This document shows, in pieces, positions 8,761-18,564 of a stretch of DNA of 64,000 nucleotides (within the stretch, counting starts at the first letter, position 1; every line of letters begins with the position of its first letter). The notes below the pieces were generated by a model. That model saw only the letters and a list, made by a program, of their open reading frames with translations. It was not told the DNA's origin and did not search any database. The stretch lies in contig NZ_CP119106.1 in NCBI RefSeq assembly GCF_029643425.1, positions 992,001-1,056,000 on the forward strand, given 5' to 3'. This stretch comes from Isoptericola sp. AK164. Its GTDB lineage: Bacteria > Actinomycetota > Actinomycetes > Actinomycetales > Cellulomonadaceae. A program made the position numbers and the translations under genes.

Positions 8761-11700
8761 ATGACCGACGACGCTGTGCCGAGCCCGCAGATCCAGGATG
8801 CCGTGGACGACCTCCCGGCCGAGCTGCGGCGCTGTGCCACCCATCTGCTGAGCGCCTGGACCGACGAGGACGCCACGGAGCGCGAGCCCCGTGACATCGT
8901 CGGTGCCGTCGCCTCGACCTGCCGGTTCGCCGAACAGCGCGAACCCGGCGAGACCCTGGTGCGGGCGTTCACCCCCACCCTGCGCGAGGACGGCTGGACG
9001 TCGCGCCGCACCGTCGTCGACATCTGCACCGACGACGCGCCCTTCCTGGTCGACTCGGTCGACGGGGCCGTCGCCCGCCACGGCGGCACGGTCCATCTCA
9101 TGCAGCACCCCGTGGTCGGGGCGCAGCGCGACGAGTCCGGCCGGCTGCTCGAGATCGCGTCGCGCGGCGGACGCGCCGAGTCGTGGATGCACCTGGAGAC
9201 CGACCGCATCACCGACGCCGAGGACCGCGACGCCCTCGAGGCGCGGCTGCGCGACGTCGTCGCCGACGTCCACGCGTCCGTCGACGACTGGGCGGCGATG
9301 CGCCGCGCCTGCCTCGACATCTGCACCGACCTGCGCGTCCAGCCGCCCCCCACGGCCGACCCGGACACGGTCGCGCCCACGATCGAGTTCCTCACCTGGC
9401 TCGCCGAGGACCACTTCACGTTCCTCGGCTACCGCGAGTACGTCCTGGAGGAGCGCGACGGCGAGGACGTGCTGCGTCCGCTGACGCACACCGGTCTGGG
9501 CATCCTGCGCAAGCCGACGACCGACATCGTGCACCTGCGCCCCGAGGCCCGGCGCACCGCCCGCGAGCCGCGGCTGCTGACGATCACGAAGGCCAACTCG
9601 CGCGCGACGGTGCACCGCGACGTCTACCTCGACTACGTCGGCGTGCGGACCTTCGACCACGCCGGCAACGTCACCGGCGAGCGCCGCATCGTGGGGATGT
9701 TCACCTCGGCCGCCTACGCCTCCTCGGTGCTGACCCTGCCGATCGTGGCCGCGAAGGCGCGCGCCGTGCTCGCCGCCTCGGGGCTCGCCCCGACCTCGCA
9801 CTCCGGCAAGGACCTCCTGCAGGTCCTGGAGCAGTACCCGCGCGACGAGCTCTTCCAGGACACCCCGGAGCACCTGTACGCCGTCGCCAGCCAGGTCAGC
9901 CGCCTGCGCGAGCGGCGCCGGTCGCGGATCTTCCTGCGTCCCGACGAGTTCGGTCGTTTCGTCTCGGCCCTGGTCTACCTGCCGCGAGACCGCTACACCA
10001 CGGCGGTGCGGCTGCGGATCGAGGCGCTGCTGCACCAGACCTTCTCCGCCGAGCGCGTCGAGCACACCACCCGCGTGGACGACTCGCCGCTGGCGCAGCT
10101 GCACTTCGTGGTCCGCCTGCCCCGGGGCACGGGGATCCCGGACGTCGACGAGGACGAGCTGCAGCGCGGGCTCGAGGACGCCGTGCGGACCTGGTCGGCC
10201 GCCCTGGTCGACGCCCTGCACCACACGCACGGCGAGGAGGAGGCCGCCGAGGTCCTGGCGCGCTACGGCTCCGCCTTCCCCGAGGCCTACAAGGAGCAGG
10301 TCGAGCCGGCGGCGGCGGTGGGGGACATCAGGCGCCTGGACTCCCTGAGCCCGGACGACCCGATCGCGGTGCACCTGTACGCCCCGGAGGACGCCGACGA
10401 CGGCGTGCGGCGGCTCACGGTCGCCTCCCTGCAGGAGCAGCGGCTGACCCGCGTGCTCCCGATGCTCACCGACCTGGGTGTCGACGTGCTCGACGAGCGC
10501 CCCTACACGATCCGGCTCGCCGACGGCGGCACCCGGTACCTGTCGGACTTCGGCATCACCGCCCCCGACCCCGCGCTGTGGGAGGCCGACGGCGCCGCGG
10601 AGGCGCTCGAGGAGGCCTTCCGGGCGGTGTGGTCCGGCGAGGCCGAGAGCGACGCCCTCAACGCGCTGGTGCTGCACGCCGGCCTGGCATGGCGCGACAT
10701 CGTCGTCCTGCGGGCGATCGGGCGGTACCTGCGCCAGACGGGGTCGGCGTTCTCGATGGAGTACATCGACGCGGCGCTCATCGCCCACCCGCACCTGGCC
10801 ACCGACCTGGTGCGGCTGTTCGCGCTGCGCTTCGACCCGGACCTCGACGTCGACCGCGACGCCGAGGTCGACCGGGCCGCCGACGCCCTGCTGGCGGCCC
10901 TCGACGACGTCGCCAGCCTGGACCACGACCGCATCCTGCGGGCGTTTCTCGGGGTCGTGCGTGCCACGCTGCGCACCAACTTCTACACCCGGGACGCCGA
11001 CGGAGCCCCGACGCCGTGGGTGTCGATGAAGTTCGACTGTGCCCGGGTGCCGGACCTGCCCCGCCCGCACCCCATGGCCGAGATCTGGGTCTACTCCCCG
11101 CAGGTCGAGGGTGTCCACCTGCGTTTCGGGGCGGTGGCCCGCGGCGGCCTGCGCTGGAGCGACCGGCGCGAGGACTTCCGCACCGAGGTGTTGGGCCTGG
11201 TCAAGGCGCAGATGGTCAAGAACGCGGTGATCGTGCCGACCGGGTCCAAGGGCGGGTTCGTCGCCAAGCAGCTGCCGGACCCGGGCGACCGCGAGGCGTG
11301 GCTCGCCGAGGGCCGGGCCGCCTACCGCACGTTCATCCGGGGGATGCTCGACCTCACCGACAACCGGGACGGTACCGAGGTGGTGCCGCCCGAGCGGGTC
11401 GTGCGCCACGACGGCGACGACCCCTACCTCGTGGTCGCCGCCGACAAGGGCACGGCGTCCTTCTCCGACATCGCCAACGAGATCTCCGCCGAGTACGGGT
11501 TCTGGCTCGACGACGCCTTCGCCTCCGGCGGGTCGGACGGGTACGACCACAAGGCCATGGGGATCACGGCCCGCGGCGCCTGGGAGTCCGTGAAGCGGCA
11601 CTTCCGCGAGCTCGACCACGACACGCAGTCCGAGGACTTCACGGTCGTCGGGGTCGGGGACATGTCCGGCGACGTCTTCGGCAACGGCATGCTGCTCTCG

Positions 11701-13536
11701 GAGCACATCCGGCTCGTGGCCGCCTTCGACCACCGGCACGTGTTCGTCGACCCCGACCCGGACGCCGCCATGTCGTTCGCCGAGCGGCAGCGGCTGTTCG
11801 AGCTGCCCGGGTCCACCTGGGCGGACTACGACGCCGACCTGATCTCGCCCGGCGGCGGCGTGTTCCCGCTGTCGGCCAAGTCGGTCCGCGTGACCCCGCA
11901 GATCGCCGAGGCGCTGGGCCTCCCCGAGGGCGTCACCGCCCTCACCCCGACCGAGCTGAAGCGCGCCGTGCTCCTGGCGCCCGTGGACCTGCTCTGGAAC
12001 GGCGGCATCGGCACCTACGTCAAGGCCGCCGCGGAGTCCCACGACGAGATCGGCGACCGGGCCAACGACGCGATCCGCGTCGACGGCGGCGACCTGCGGG
12101 TGCGGGTCGTGGGGGAGGGCGGCAACCTCGGCGTGAGCCAGCGGGGCCGCATCGAGGCGGCCATGGCGGGGGTGCAGATCAACACCGACGCCATCGACAA
12201 CTCCGCCGGGGTGGGCACCTCGGACCACGAGGTCAACATCAAGATCCTGCTCGGTGCCGTGATGCGCGACGGCCGCCTGGACCTGGCCGACCGCAACAAG
12301 CTGCTGCAGTCGATGACCGACGAGGTCGCGGAGCAGGTGCTGCGCGACAACTACGAGCAGAACGTGCTGCTGGGCAACTCGCGGGCGAACGCCGCGGTCA
12401 TGCTGCCGGTGCACGCCCGCCTCATGGACTGGCTCGAGCAGCGCGGAGAGCTCGACCGCGCGCTGGAGGTGCTGCCCGACGTCGCCGAGATCACCCGGCG
12501 CGTCGAGCAGGAGCAGGGCCTGACCCGGCCGGAGTTCGCCGTCCTGGTGGCCTACGCGAAGCTCGCGCTCAAGGAGGACCTCAACGCGACCGACCTCGCC
12601 GACGACCCGTGGTTCGAGCGCACCCTGGCCGCGTACTTCCCGGCGCCGGTGCGTGAGGAGTACGGCGAGGACCTGGCCGCCCACCCGCTGCAGCGCGAGA
12701 TCGTCGTGAACGCCGTGGTGAACTCGATGGTCAACCGCGGCGGCATCACCTTCGCCTACCGGGCCACGGACGAGACGGGGGCCTCGACCGACCAGATCGC
12801 GCGCGCCTTCGTCGCGGCCCGCGAGATCTTCGACCTGCGGGGCTTCGTGGAGGCCGTCGAGGCGACCGACAACGTCGTGGCCACCGCGGTGCAGACCGAC
12901 CTGTACCTGGAGTTCCGCCGGCTGCTCGACCGCGCCGCGCGGTGGTTCGTGCACCACCGCTCCGACGGGCTCGACGTCGGGGCCGAGATCGAGGCCTTCG
13001 CCGGGCCCGTGCGCACCTACGGCTCCCGGCTGGGCGAGCTGTTCCAGGGCGAGGAGCTGCGTCAGTACGCCGAGCAGGTCGAGGCCCTGGAGGCGGCGGG
13101 GTGCGGCCCGGAGCTCGCCCGTCGCGGCGCGAGCCTGCTCGGGGCGCTGCCCCTGCTCGACGTCGCCGAGCTCGCGGAGACCCGCGGCTGGGACCTGGAC
13201 GAGGTGGCGCAGACGTACTTCGCGCTGTCCGGCCGGCTCGGGGTCCCGGACATGCTCACCCGGGTCTCCGCGCTGCCGCAGGACGACCGCTGGGACTCGA
13301 TGGCGCGCGCCGCGCTGCGCGACGACCTCTACGCGGTCACGATCGCCCTGACCGCCTCGGTGCTGGAGGCCACGGAGTCCGGTTCCGCGGTCGAGCGGAT
13401 CGACGCCTGGGTCGAGGACGGGGGCGCGGCCGCCGGCCGGGCGCTCGACGCCCTGGTGACCGCGTCCGGCGTGGAGGATCCGGGTATCGCCACGCTGTCC
13501 GTGGCGCTGCGCCAGCTGCGGTCCCTGGTGCGCTGA
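8761..13536 (+). CDS. gdh: NAD-dependent glutamate dehydrogenase, large (180-kDa) class
   Basis: This 1,591-aa enzyme belongs to the large NAD-GDH family, which oxidises glutamate to 2-oxoglutarate and ammonia. The N-terminal half has the regulatory region typical of the class (TDDAPFLVDSVDGAV near residues 97-111). The dehydrogenase core begins near residue 790 (ARGGLRWSDRREDFRTEV, then KAQMVKNAVIVPTGSKGGF, which carries the substrate-binding and catalytic lysines), followed by the nucleotide-binding part with VGVGDMSGDVFGNGML. The ATG start follows AGAGG. The gene is a single unit ending in a 15-bp tandem repeat and a long palindrome. The opposite strand also stays open along the whole gene, but this is a GC effect. 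Confidence 0.95.
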   Translation: MTDDAVPSPQIQDAVDDLPAELRRCATHLLSAWTDEDATEREPRDIVGAVASTCRFAEQREPGETLVRAFTPTLREDGWTSRRTVVDICTDDAPFLVDSVDGAVARHGGTVHLMQHPVVGAQRDESGRLLEIASRGGRAESWMHLETDRITDAEDRDALEARLRDVVADVHASVDDWAAMRRACLDICTDLRVQPPPTADPDTVAPTIEFLTWLAEDHFTFLGYREYVLEERDGEDVLRPLTHTGLGILRKPTTDIVHLRPEARRTAREPRLLTITKANSRATVHRDVYLDYVGVRTFDHAGNVTGERRIVGMFTSAAYASSVLTLPIVAAKARAVLAASGLAPTSHSGKDLLQVLEQYPRDELFQDTPEHLYAVASQVSRLRERRRSRIFLRPDEFGRFVSALVYLPRDRYTTAVRLRIEALLHQTFSAERVEHTTRVDDSPLAQLHFVVRLPRGTGIPDVDEDELQRGLEDAVRTWSAALVDALHHTHGEEEAAEVLARYGSAFPEAYKEQVEPAAAVGDIRRLDSLSPDDPIAVHLYAPEDADDGVRRLTVASLQEQRLTRVLPMLTDLGVDVLDERPYTIRLADGGTRYLSDFGITAPDPALWEADGAAEALEEAFRAVWSGEAESDALNALVLHAGLAWRDIVVLRAIGRYLRQTGSAFSMEYIDAALIAHPHLATDLVRLFALRFDPDLDVDRDAEVDRAADALLAALDDVASLDHDRILRAFLGVVRATLRTNFYTRDADGAPTPWVSMKFDCARVPDLPRPHPMAEIWVYSPQVEGVHLRFGAVARGGLRWSDRREDFRTEVLGLVKAQMVKNAVIVPTGSKGGFVAKQLPDPGDREAWLAEGRAAYRTFIRGMLDLTDNRDGTEVVPPERVVRHDGDDPYLVVAADKGTASFSDIANEISAEYGFWLDDAFASGGSDGYDHKAMGITARGAWESVKRHFRELDHDTQSEDFTVVGVGDMSGDVFGNGMLLSEHIRLVAAFDHRHVFVDPDPDAAMSFAERQRLFELPGSTWADYDADLISPGGGVFPLSAKSVRVTPQIAEALGLPEGVTALTPTELKRAVLLAPVDLLWNGGIGTYVKAAAESHDEIGDRANDAIRVDGGDLRVRVVGEGGNLGVSQRGRIEAAMAGVQINTDAIDNSAGVGTSDHEVNIKILLGAVMRDGRLDLADRNKLLQSMTDEVAEQVLRDNYEQNVLLGNSRANAAVMLPVHARLMDWLEQRGELDRALEVLPDVAEITRRVEQEQGLTRPEFAVLVAYAKLALKEDLNATDLADDPWFERTLAAYFPAPVREEYGEDLAAHPLQREIVVNAVVNSMVNRGGITFAYRATDETGASTDQIARAFVAAREIFDLRGFVEAVEATDNVVATAVQTDLYLEFRRLLDRAARWFVHHRSDGLDVGAEIEAFAGPVRTYGSRLGELFQGEELRQYAEQVEALEAAGCGPELARRGASLLGALPLLDVAELAETRGWDLDEVAQTYFALSGRLGVPDMLTRVSALPQDDRWDSMARAALRDDLYAVTIALTASVLEATESGSAVERIDAWVEDGGAAAGRALDALVTASGVEDPGIATLSVALRQLRSLVR

Positions 13537-13537
13537 C

Positions 13538-13597
13538 GACGGCCAACCCGCCGACGGCCAACCCGCCGACGGCCAACCCGCTGACGGCCAACCCGCT
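13538..13597. repeat. Tandem repeat, 4 x 15 bp, after gdh
   Basis: Four head-to-tail copies of GACGGCCAACCCGCC begin 2 nt after the gdh stop; the last two end in CT instead of CC. The final six bases of copy four form part of the left arm of the adjoining palindrome. The unit length is a multiple of three, yet the block is outside the coding frame. Replication slippage is the likely origin. Confidence 0.85.
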
Positions 13598-13659
13598 GTG
13601 GGCATGAAATCTGCAGTCCTCTATCGGTGGAGGACTGCAGATTTCATGCCCACAGCGGG
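13592..13659. repeat. Long palindromic element, copy 1
   Basis: Perfect 29-bp arms flank a 10-nt loop CTATCGGTGG. Each arm contains the core TGTGGGCATGAAATCTGCAG. It lies between the convergent gdh and thiolase genes, 6 bp past the thiolase stop, so it can end transcription from both sides. The same core and the loop motif CGGTGG recur at 37094-37157, which marks it as a dispersed element rather than a chance terminator. Confidence 0.85.
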
Positions 13660-13665
13660 CCGGGG

Positions 13666-14886
13666 TCAGGCCTCCAGCAGCAGCGCTTCGCCCTGTCCGC
13701 CGCCCCCGCACAGCGCGACGGCGGCGCGGACGCCGGTCTCGCCGTCGGCCCGGCGGCGGGCCAGCTCGTGCGCGGCGTGCACGGCCAGGCGTGCGCCGGA
13801 CGCCCCGATGGGGTGCCCGAGCGAGATGCCGCCGCCGTGCGGGTTCACGATCTCCGCCGGCAGCCCCAGCACGCGGGCGGACGCCGCGGACACGACGGCG
13901 AAGGCCTCGTTGATCTCGACGTGGTCGAGGTCCTCGGCCGTCCAGCCCTCGCGGCTCAGCGCCGCGGTGATGGCGTTCGCCGGCTGGGAGTGCAGGGAGG
14001 TGTCCGGCCCGGCCACCTGCCCGGCCGAGCGCACGGTCGCCAGCACCGGCACGCCGACCGCTTCGGCGCGCGAGCGCGTGGTCAGCACCAGCGCGGCGGC
14101 GCCGTCGGAGATCTGCGAGGCGTTGCCCGCCGTGATCGTGCCCTCGGCGGAGAACGCCGGGCGCAGCCGCGCCAGGCTCTCGGACGTGGTGTCCGCGCGC
14201 ACCCCCTCGTCGGAGGAGACCACCACGGGGTCGCCCTTGCGCTGCGGCACCTCCACCGGCGCCAGCTCGGCGGTGAACACACCGTCCTTGGCGGCGCGGG
14301 CGGCCCGCTGGTGCGAGGCCGCCGCCACCGCGTCCTGCTCGGTGCGGTCCACGTGCACCGAGCCCGTGTTGTGCTCCTCGGTGCTCAGGCCCATCGCCTG
14401 GCCGTCGAACGCGTCGGACAGCCCGTCGCGGGAGACGGCGTCGAGGAGCGTGGCGTCTCCGTAGCGGAAGCCCGCCCGGGCGCCCGGCAGCAGGTGCGGG
14501 GCGTTCGTCATCGACTCCTGGCCGCCGACGAGCACCACGGACGCCTCGCCGGTGCGCAGCAGCCGGGCCCCGTCGACGACGGCGGTGAGCCCGGACAGGC
14601 ACACCTTGTTGACGGTCACCGCGGGCACCGTCATCGACACCCCGGCGGCGACGGCGGTCTGCCGGGCCGGGTTCTGCCCCGCGCCGGCCTGGAGCACCTG
14701 GCCGAAGACCACCGTGTCGACGTCGGCGGCGAGCGCACCCGCCTGCTCCAGCGCGGCCCGGGCCGCCACGGCGCCGAGCTGCACCGCCGAGAGCGAGGCG
14801 AGGGAGCCGCCGAGGCGCCCCTGCGGGGTCCGGGCGGCGGAGACGACGACCACGTCGTCGGGTCGCAGGTCGGTCGTGCTGGTCAT
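13666..14886 (-). CDS. Acetyl-CoA acetyltransferase (thiolase)
   Basis: This 406-aa thiolase splits acetoacetyl-CoA with CoA to two acetyl-CoA. Motifs seen are the nucleophile Cys96 in NKVCLSG, NEAFA, GHPIGASG (active-site His) and a C-terminal CGGGGQG with the second catalytic Cys. It is the last gene of the 13-gene operon, and its ATG overlaps the upstream hydrolase stop as ATGA. In this context it completes conversion of acetoacetyl-CoA to acetyl-CoA for the nearby glyoxylate shunt. The small active-site loop (VCLSG) is typical of biosynthetic/degradative acetoacetyl-CoA thiolases; long-chain activity is less likely. Confidence 0.95.
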   Translation of the reverse strand: MTSTTDLRPDDVVVVSAARTPQGRLGGSLASLSAVQLGAVAARAALEQAGALAADVDTVVFGQVLQAGAGQNPARQTAVAAGVSMTVPAVTVNKVCLSGLTAVVDGARLLRTGEASVVLVGGQESMTNAPHLLPGARAGFRYGDATLLDAVSRDGLSDAFDGQAMGLSTEEHNTGSVHVDRTEQDAVAAASHQRAARAAKDGVFTAELAPVEVPQRKGDPVVVSSDEGVRADTTSESLARLRPAFSAEGTITAGNASQISDGAAALVLTTRSRAEAVGVPVLATVRSAGQVAGPDTSLHSQPANAITAALSREGWTAEDLDHVEINEAFAVVSAASARVLGLPAEIVNPHGGGISLGHPIGASGARLAVHAAHELARRRADGETGVRAAVALCGGGGQGEALLLEA

Positions 14887-16016
14887 GAGGCTCGCTCCTC
14901 GTCGTCGAGGGCGGGGCCGGGATCGCCGGCGGCCGCCACGGGCTCGATGGTCCGGACGGGGGCGCGCACGGCGTCCACGACGAGCGCGAGCACCTCGTCC
15001 GGGCTCTCCAGGTGCGGCGAGTGGCCCACGCCGGAGAGCACGACTTCACGGTACGCCCCGCCGCGGGCCGCGTAGTCCTCCAGCACGGCCCGGGTCTGGC
15101 CGACCATCGGCTGCGGCGGGCACGCCTGGACCCCGGGCCACCCGGGCACGGCCCCCAGCGCCCCGAGCTGGGCCAGGTCGAGCGCCGAGGTGTCCGAGAC
15201 GATCGCGTCGGCGTCGCCGCGGACCCACAGCACCGGGGGCTGCGGGGTGACCGCGGCGAACCCGGACAGGTCGAGGTAGCGCGGGGAGATCGCGTTGTTC
15301 ATGCCGCGGGTCCCCGGCGCCACGGACGGCCAGCGGTCCGACGGCGTCAGGTCGCCCGGGTAGTGGTCCGGCCCGGTGCGGGTGCTGAGCACGGAGTCCA
15401 GCAGCTCCTCCTCCTGGTCGGCGATCGTGGCGGGGTCGGCGACGTAGACCCCGCGCAGGACGCCGCGGGGCGACCCCGGCTCGTGGGAGCGGTCGCCCGC
15501 GGCGATGGCGGCCACGAAGTCCGGGTTGGCGGTGCCGCCGCCGGACCCGGCGTGGTCCGGGGACGTCGGCGTCCCCGCCAGGTCCCGGGTGCCCCCGAAC
15601 CCGTACGGGGACATCGGCGCCTCGAGCACCAGCGCCGCGAACCGCACGGCGTCGTCGATCGCGAGCTGCAGCACCACCCCGGCGCCGGCCGAGTGGCCGA
15701 GCGCCGTCAGCGGGGGAGCACCGGGGGAGTCCAGCCCCAGCGCCGCGACCACCGCTGCCACGTCGTCGGCGAGGTCGCGCATCCCGCGCGTGGCGTCGAT
15801 CGGCAACGGCTCGCTGTCGCCGAACCCGCGCAGGTCCACGGCCACGCCGCGCACGTCGTCGGGCAGCGCCGCGAGCAGGCGGGCGAAGAAGGCCGACGAC
15901 GAGCAGTTGCCGTGCACGCACAGCAGAGTCGCCGCACCGCCCGGGCCGGTGTCGCGCACGTGGAACGTGCCCCGGGACGTGGTGACGTCGCTGCGGTGGA
16001 CCGGACGCCCGCTCAC
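14883..16016 (-). CDS. Alpha/beta hydrolase (first of two in the operon)
   Basis: This 377-aa protein has the alpha/beta hydrolase fold: an oxyanion-hole motif HGNCSS (about residues 35-40), nucleophile elbow GHSAGA with Ser109, and a C-terminal [11 protein letters not shown] that supplies the catalytic His. There is no signal peptide, so it acts in the cytoplasm. The GTG at 16016 overlaps the stop of the CoA-transferase B gene as GTGA, and its own stop overlaps the thiolase ATG, so translation is tightly coupled. Its place among ketone-body enzymes suggests an ester or lactone of a short hydroxy- or oxoacid as substrate. The closest-looking family is 3-oxoadipate enol-lactonase-like, but no protocatechuate genes are present. 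Confidence 0.85.
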   Translation of the reverse strand: MSGRPVHRSDVTTSRGTFHVRDTGPGGAATLLCVHGNCSSSAFFARLLAALPDDVRGVAVDLRGFGDSEPLPIDATRGMRDLADDVAAVVAALGLDSPGAPPLTALGHSAGAGVVLQLAIDDAVRFAALVLEAPMSPYGFGGTRDLAGTPTSPDHAGSGGGTANPDFVAAIAAGDRSHEPGSPRGVLRGVYVADPATIADQEEELLDSVLSTRTGPDHYPGDLTPSDRWPSVAPGTRGMNNAISPRYLDLSGFAAVTPQPPVLWVRGDADAIVSDTSALDLAQLGALGAVPGWPGVQACPPQPMVGQTRAVLEDYAARGGAYREVVLSGVGHSPHLESPDEVLALVVDAVRAPVRTIEPVAAAGDPGPALDDEERAS

Positions 16017-16714
16017 GCGGTGCCCCCGACGGCCGCCGGCGGGCGCACGGCGTGCGGTGCCGCCGCCAGCGGGGAGTCGTCCAGCTCGACGGTGATCTCC
16101 GGCTCGGTGCGCTCGCGGACCTCCTCCTCGGTCACGCCGGGGGCGAGCTCGCGCAGCACGAGGCCGTCGGGGGTGACGTCGAGGACGGCGAGGTCGGTGA
16201 TGATGCGGTGCACCACCTCCCGGCCCGTCAGCGGCAGCGAGCACTCGTGCACGATCTTCGGCGACCCGTCCCGGGCGGTGTGCTCCATGACGATGATGAG
16301 CCGGGCGGCACCGTGGACGAGGTCCATGGCGCCCCCGGGGCCCTTGATCATCTTGCCGGGGATCATCCAGTTCGCGAGGTCGCCCGTGGCCGAGACCTGC
16401 ATCGCCCCGAGGATCGCGGCGTCGATCTTGCCGGCCCGGATCATGGCGAAGCTCGTCGCCGAGTCGAAGATCGCCGCGCCGGGCAGCGTGGTCACGGTCT
16501 GCTTGCCGGCGTTGATGAGGTCGGGGTCGACCTCGTCCTCGGTGGGGAACGGGCCGACGCCCAGGATGCCGTTCTCGCTCTGCAGCACCAGGTGCTTGTC
16601 CGCCGGCACGTAGTTCGGCACCAGCGTGGGCAGGCCGATGCCGAGGTTCACGTACCAGCCGTCGAGCAGCTCGCGGGCGGCGCGGGCGGCCATCTCGTCG
16701 CGGGTGAGCGCCAT
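16013..16714 (-). CDS. scoB: 3-oxoacid CoA-transferase subunit B
   Basis: This 233-aa beta subunit carries the catalytic glutamate (Glu47 in [11 protein letters not shown]), which forms the enzyme-CoA thioester. The start ([19 protein letters not shown]) and the segment [14 protein letters not shown] are typical of succinyl-CoA:3-ketoacid CoA-transferase subunit B. With subunit A, 3 nt upstream, it transfers CoA from succinyl-CoA to acetoacetate. The C-terminal tail of about 15 residues is Ala/Pro-rich. An acetate CoA-transferase role cannot be excluded, but the linked 3-hydroxybutyrate dehydrogenase and thiolase favour acetoacetate. Confidence 0.94.
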   Translation of the reverse strand: MALTRDEMAARAARELLDGWYVNLGIGLPTLVPNYVPADKHLVLQSENGILGVGPFPTEDEVDPDLINAGKQTVTTLPGAAIFDSATSFAMIRAGKIDAAILGAMQVSATGDLANWMIPGKMIKGPGGAMDLVHGAARLIIVMEHTARDGSPKIVHECSLPLTGREVVHRIITDLAVLDVTPDGLVLRELAPGVTEEEVRERTEPEITVELDDSPLAAAPHAVRPPAAVGGTA

Positions 16715-16717
16715 CGC

Positions 16718-17590
16718 TCAGCCCTCCTTCCGTGCGGTCGTGCCGTTGCTGGAGTCTGCGGTGCCGTCCGGGGACGCGTCCTCGCGCACCGTGCGGCGCT
16801 CGATCCGCTTCTCGATGTCGGGGCCGACGACGACCATGCGGTGCACGAACACCCCGGGCAGGTGGACGTCGTCGGGGTCGATCTCGCCGGGCTCGACCAG
16901 CTCCTCGACCTGGGCCACGCAGACACGGCCGGCCATCGCGGCCAGCGGCGTGAAGTTGCGCGCCGAGCGGTGGAAGACGAGGTTGCCGAACCGGTCGCCC
17001 TTGGCGGCGTGCACCAGCGCGAAGTCGGTGCTGATCGCCTCCTCGAGGACGAACTCCTGGTCGTGGACGCCGTCGGCCGCCGCCACGGGGAAGGTGCGGA
17101 TCTCCTTGGCGGGGCTGCCGACCGCGATCCCGCCGGCGCCGTCGTACCGGCGCGGCAGACCGCCGTCGGCCACCTGCGTGCCGACGCCGGTGCGCGTGTA
17201 GAACGCGGCGATGCCCGCGCCGCCGGCGCGCAGCTTCTCGGCGAGCGTGCCCTGCGGGGTGAGCTCGACCTCGAGCTCGCCGGTGAGGAACTGGCGCTCG
17301 AACTCCTTGTTCTCGCCGACGTACGACGACGTCATCTTGCGGAGGCGTCCGGCGTTCAGCAGGACGCCGAGACCCCAGTCGTCGACGCCGCAGTTGTTGC
17401 TCACGACCGACAGGTCGCTCGTGCCCTGGGCCAGCAGCGCCTCGATCAGGGCGATCGGGTTGCCGCACAGGCCGAACCCGCCGACGGCGAGCGAGGCGCC
17501 GTCCGGGATGTCGGCCACGGCCTCGGCCGCGCTGCCGACGACCTTGTCGAGCCCGGTCGGCTCGGCGGCCGGGGGAAGGGGTGTGCTCAT
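16718..17590 (-). CDS. scoA: 3-oxoacid CoA-transferase subunit A
   Basis: This 290-aa alpha subunit has the family hallmarks DGASLAVGGFGLCGNP near residues 30-45, VSNNCGVDDWGLG and TGVGTQVADG. It pairs with the B subunit next door. It is somewhat longer than usual (about 230-250 aa): a hydrophilic tail of about 20 residues follows RRTVRED. Its ATG overlaps the upstream alpha/beta hydrolase stop (ATGA). It acts in the cytoplasm in ketone-body use, joining 3-hydroxybutyrate dehydrogenase to thiolase. Confidence 0.94.
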   Translation of the reverse strand: MSTPLPPAAEPTGLDKVVGSAAEAVADIPDGASLAVGGFGLCGNPIALIEALLAQGTSDLSVVSNNCGVDDWGLGVLLNAGRLRKMTSSYVGENKEFERQFLTGELEVELTPQGTLAEKLRAGGAGIAAFYTRTGVGTQVADGGLPRRYDGAGGIAVGSPAKEIRTFPVAAADGVHDQEFVLEEAISTDFALVHAAKGDRFGNLVFHRSARNFTPLAAMAGRVCVAQVEELVEPGEIDPDDVHLPGVFVHRMVVVGPDIEKRIERRTVREDASPDGTADSSNGTTARKEG

Positions 17591-18564
17591 CGGACCTCCT
17601 CGGTGCGGGCGCCCAGCAGGGCGCGCGTCTCCGCCGCGACGGCGGCGCTGCCGTCACGGCCCATGATGATCGTGTAGTGGTTGACGTCCGGCACGTCGCG
17701 GGGCCGCAGCGCCGGGGCCCGCTGGGTCCAGCGTGCCATGTGCGCGGGGTCGTACAGCGGGCTCGGCTCGTCCAGCAGTCCGCGGGGAGCCCGCAGCAGC
17801 GTCGTCGGCCGCTCCAGGCGGGCCAGGGCGCCCGCGACCGGCCCGCCGTCGTGCAGGTCGAGGGCGTCGGCGGCCACCGCCTCCGGGTTCGACGCCGGGC
17901 GCAGGCCGTCCGGCGTGGCCACGAGGTCGTAGTCGACGTAGTCCAGCACGGCCGGCCCCCACACGGCGGTGAACGCCGGGTGCTGCGACCAGAAGGACTG
18001 GTAGGCCTCCGCGTCGGGGAACGTGCGCCGCAGCCGGTCGGCCGCCGGGCCGAGCACGGCCCGCAGGCGCTCGGCCGGTGTGGCCGCGGGATCGAGCCCG
18101 GGCGGCTCGGGCAGGGGCACGCCGCCGTCGACGAGCAGCAGGCCCGCCACGACGTCGGGGTGCCGGTCGGCGAGGGTCACGGCGACGAAGCCACCCATGG
18201 AGTGCCCGAGCACCGGCACCGGGCCGTCGGCCACGGCCCGGGCCACCGCGGCGACGTCGTCGGCGTGCCGGGTCATGCCGCAGGGACCGGGCAGGTCGCG
18301 GCTGCGCCCCCGGCCGCGCAGGTCCGGCGCCACGACCCGCACGCCGGGCAGCTCCCCGGCCAGCAGCGGCCAGGCCAGGTGCGAGGCGGTGATGCCGTGC
18401 ACCGCCAGCAGGGTCGGGGCGTCGGGCGCGACGACGCCGTCGGCGTCGACCGGGTCCCACACGCCCACCCGCAGCGCACCGCCGTCGACCGGGACGTCGA
18501 GCGTCCGGTAGCGGTGCCCGGGCACGACGTGCCGCAGCGCGACGGCGTCCGGCGCGGCGGTCAC
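17587..18564 (-). CDS. Alpha/beta hydrolase (second of two in the operon)
   Basis: This 325-aa alpha/beta hydrolase shows the oxyanion motif HGITASHLAW (56-65), DLRGRGRSRDLPGP (81-94), nucleophile elbow GHSMGG with Ser122, and a late DVNHYTIIMG that likely holds the catalytic His. I chose the GTG at 18564, which overlaps the dehydrogenase stop as GTGA. There is no signal peptide. It differs clearly from the other hydrolase in the operon, so the two probably act on different bonds of one substrate, for example an ester and a thioester or lactone. The exact substrate cannot be told from sequence. Confidence 0.85.
   Translation of the reverse strand: MTAAPDAVALRHVVPGHRYRTLDVPVDGGALRVGVWDPVDADGVVAPDAPTLLAVHGITASHLAWPLLAGELPGVRVVAPDLRGRGRSRDLPGPCGMTRHADDVAAVARAVADGPVPVLGHSMGGFVAVTLADRHPDVVAGLLLVDGGVPLPEPPGLDPAATPAERLRAVLGPAADRLRRTFPDAEAYQSFWSQHPAFTAVWGPAVLDYVDYDLVATPDGLRPASNPEAVAADALDLHDGGPVAGALARLERPTTLLRAPRGLLDEPSPLYDPAHMARWTQRAPALRPRDVPDVNHYTIIMGRDGSAAVAAETRALLGARTEEVR

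Noticed and set aside
8731-13605. A 1,624-codon open frame antisense to the glutamate dehydrogenase gene
   Set aside because: Its sequence is low-complexity (G, V, R, D, H) and mirrors the GC-rich third codon positions of gdh; the sense protein is a clear family member. Its N-terminus is just the 15-bp tandem repeat.
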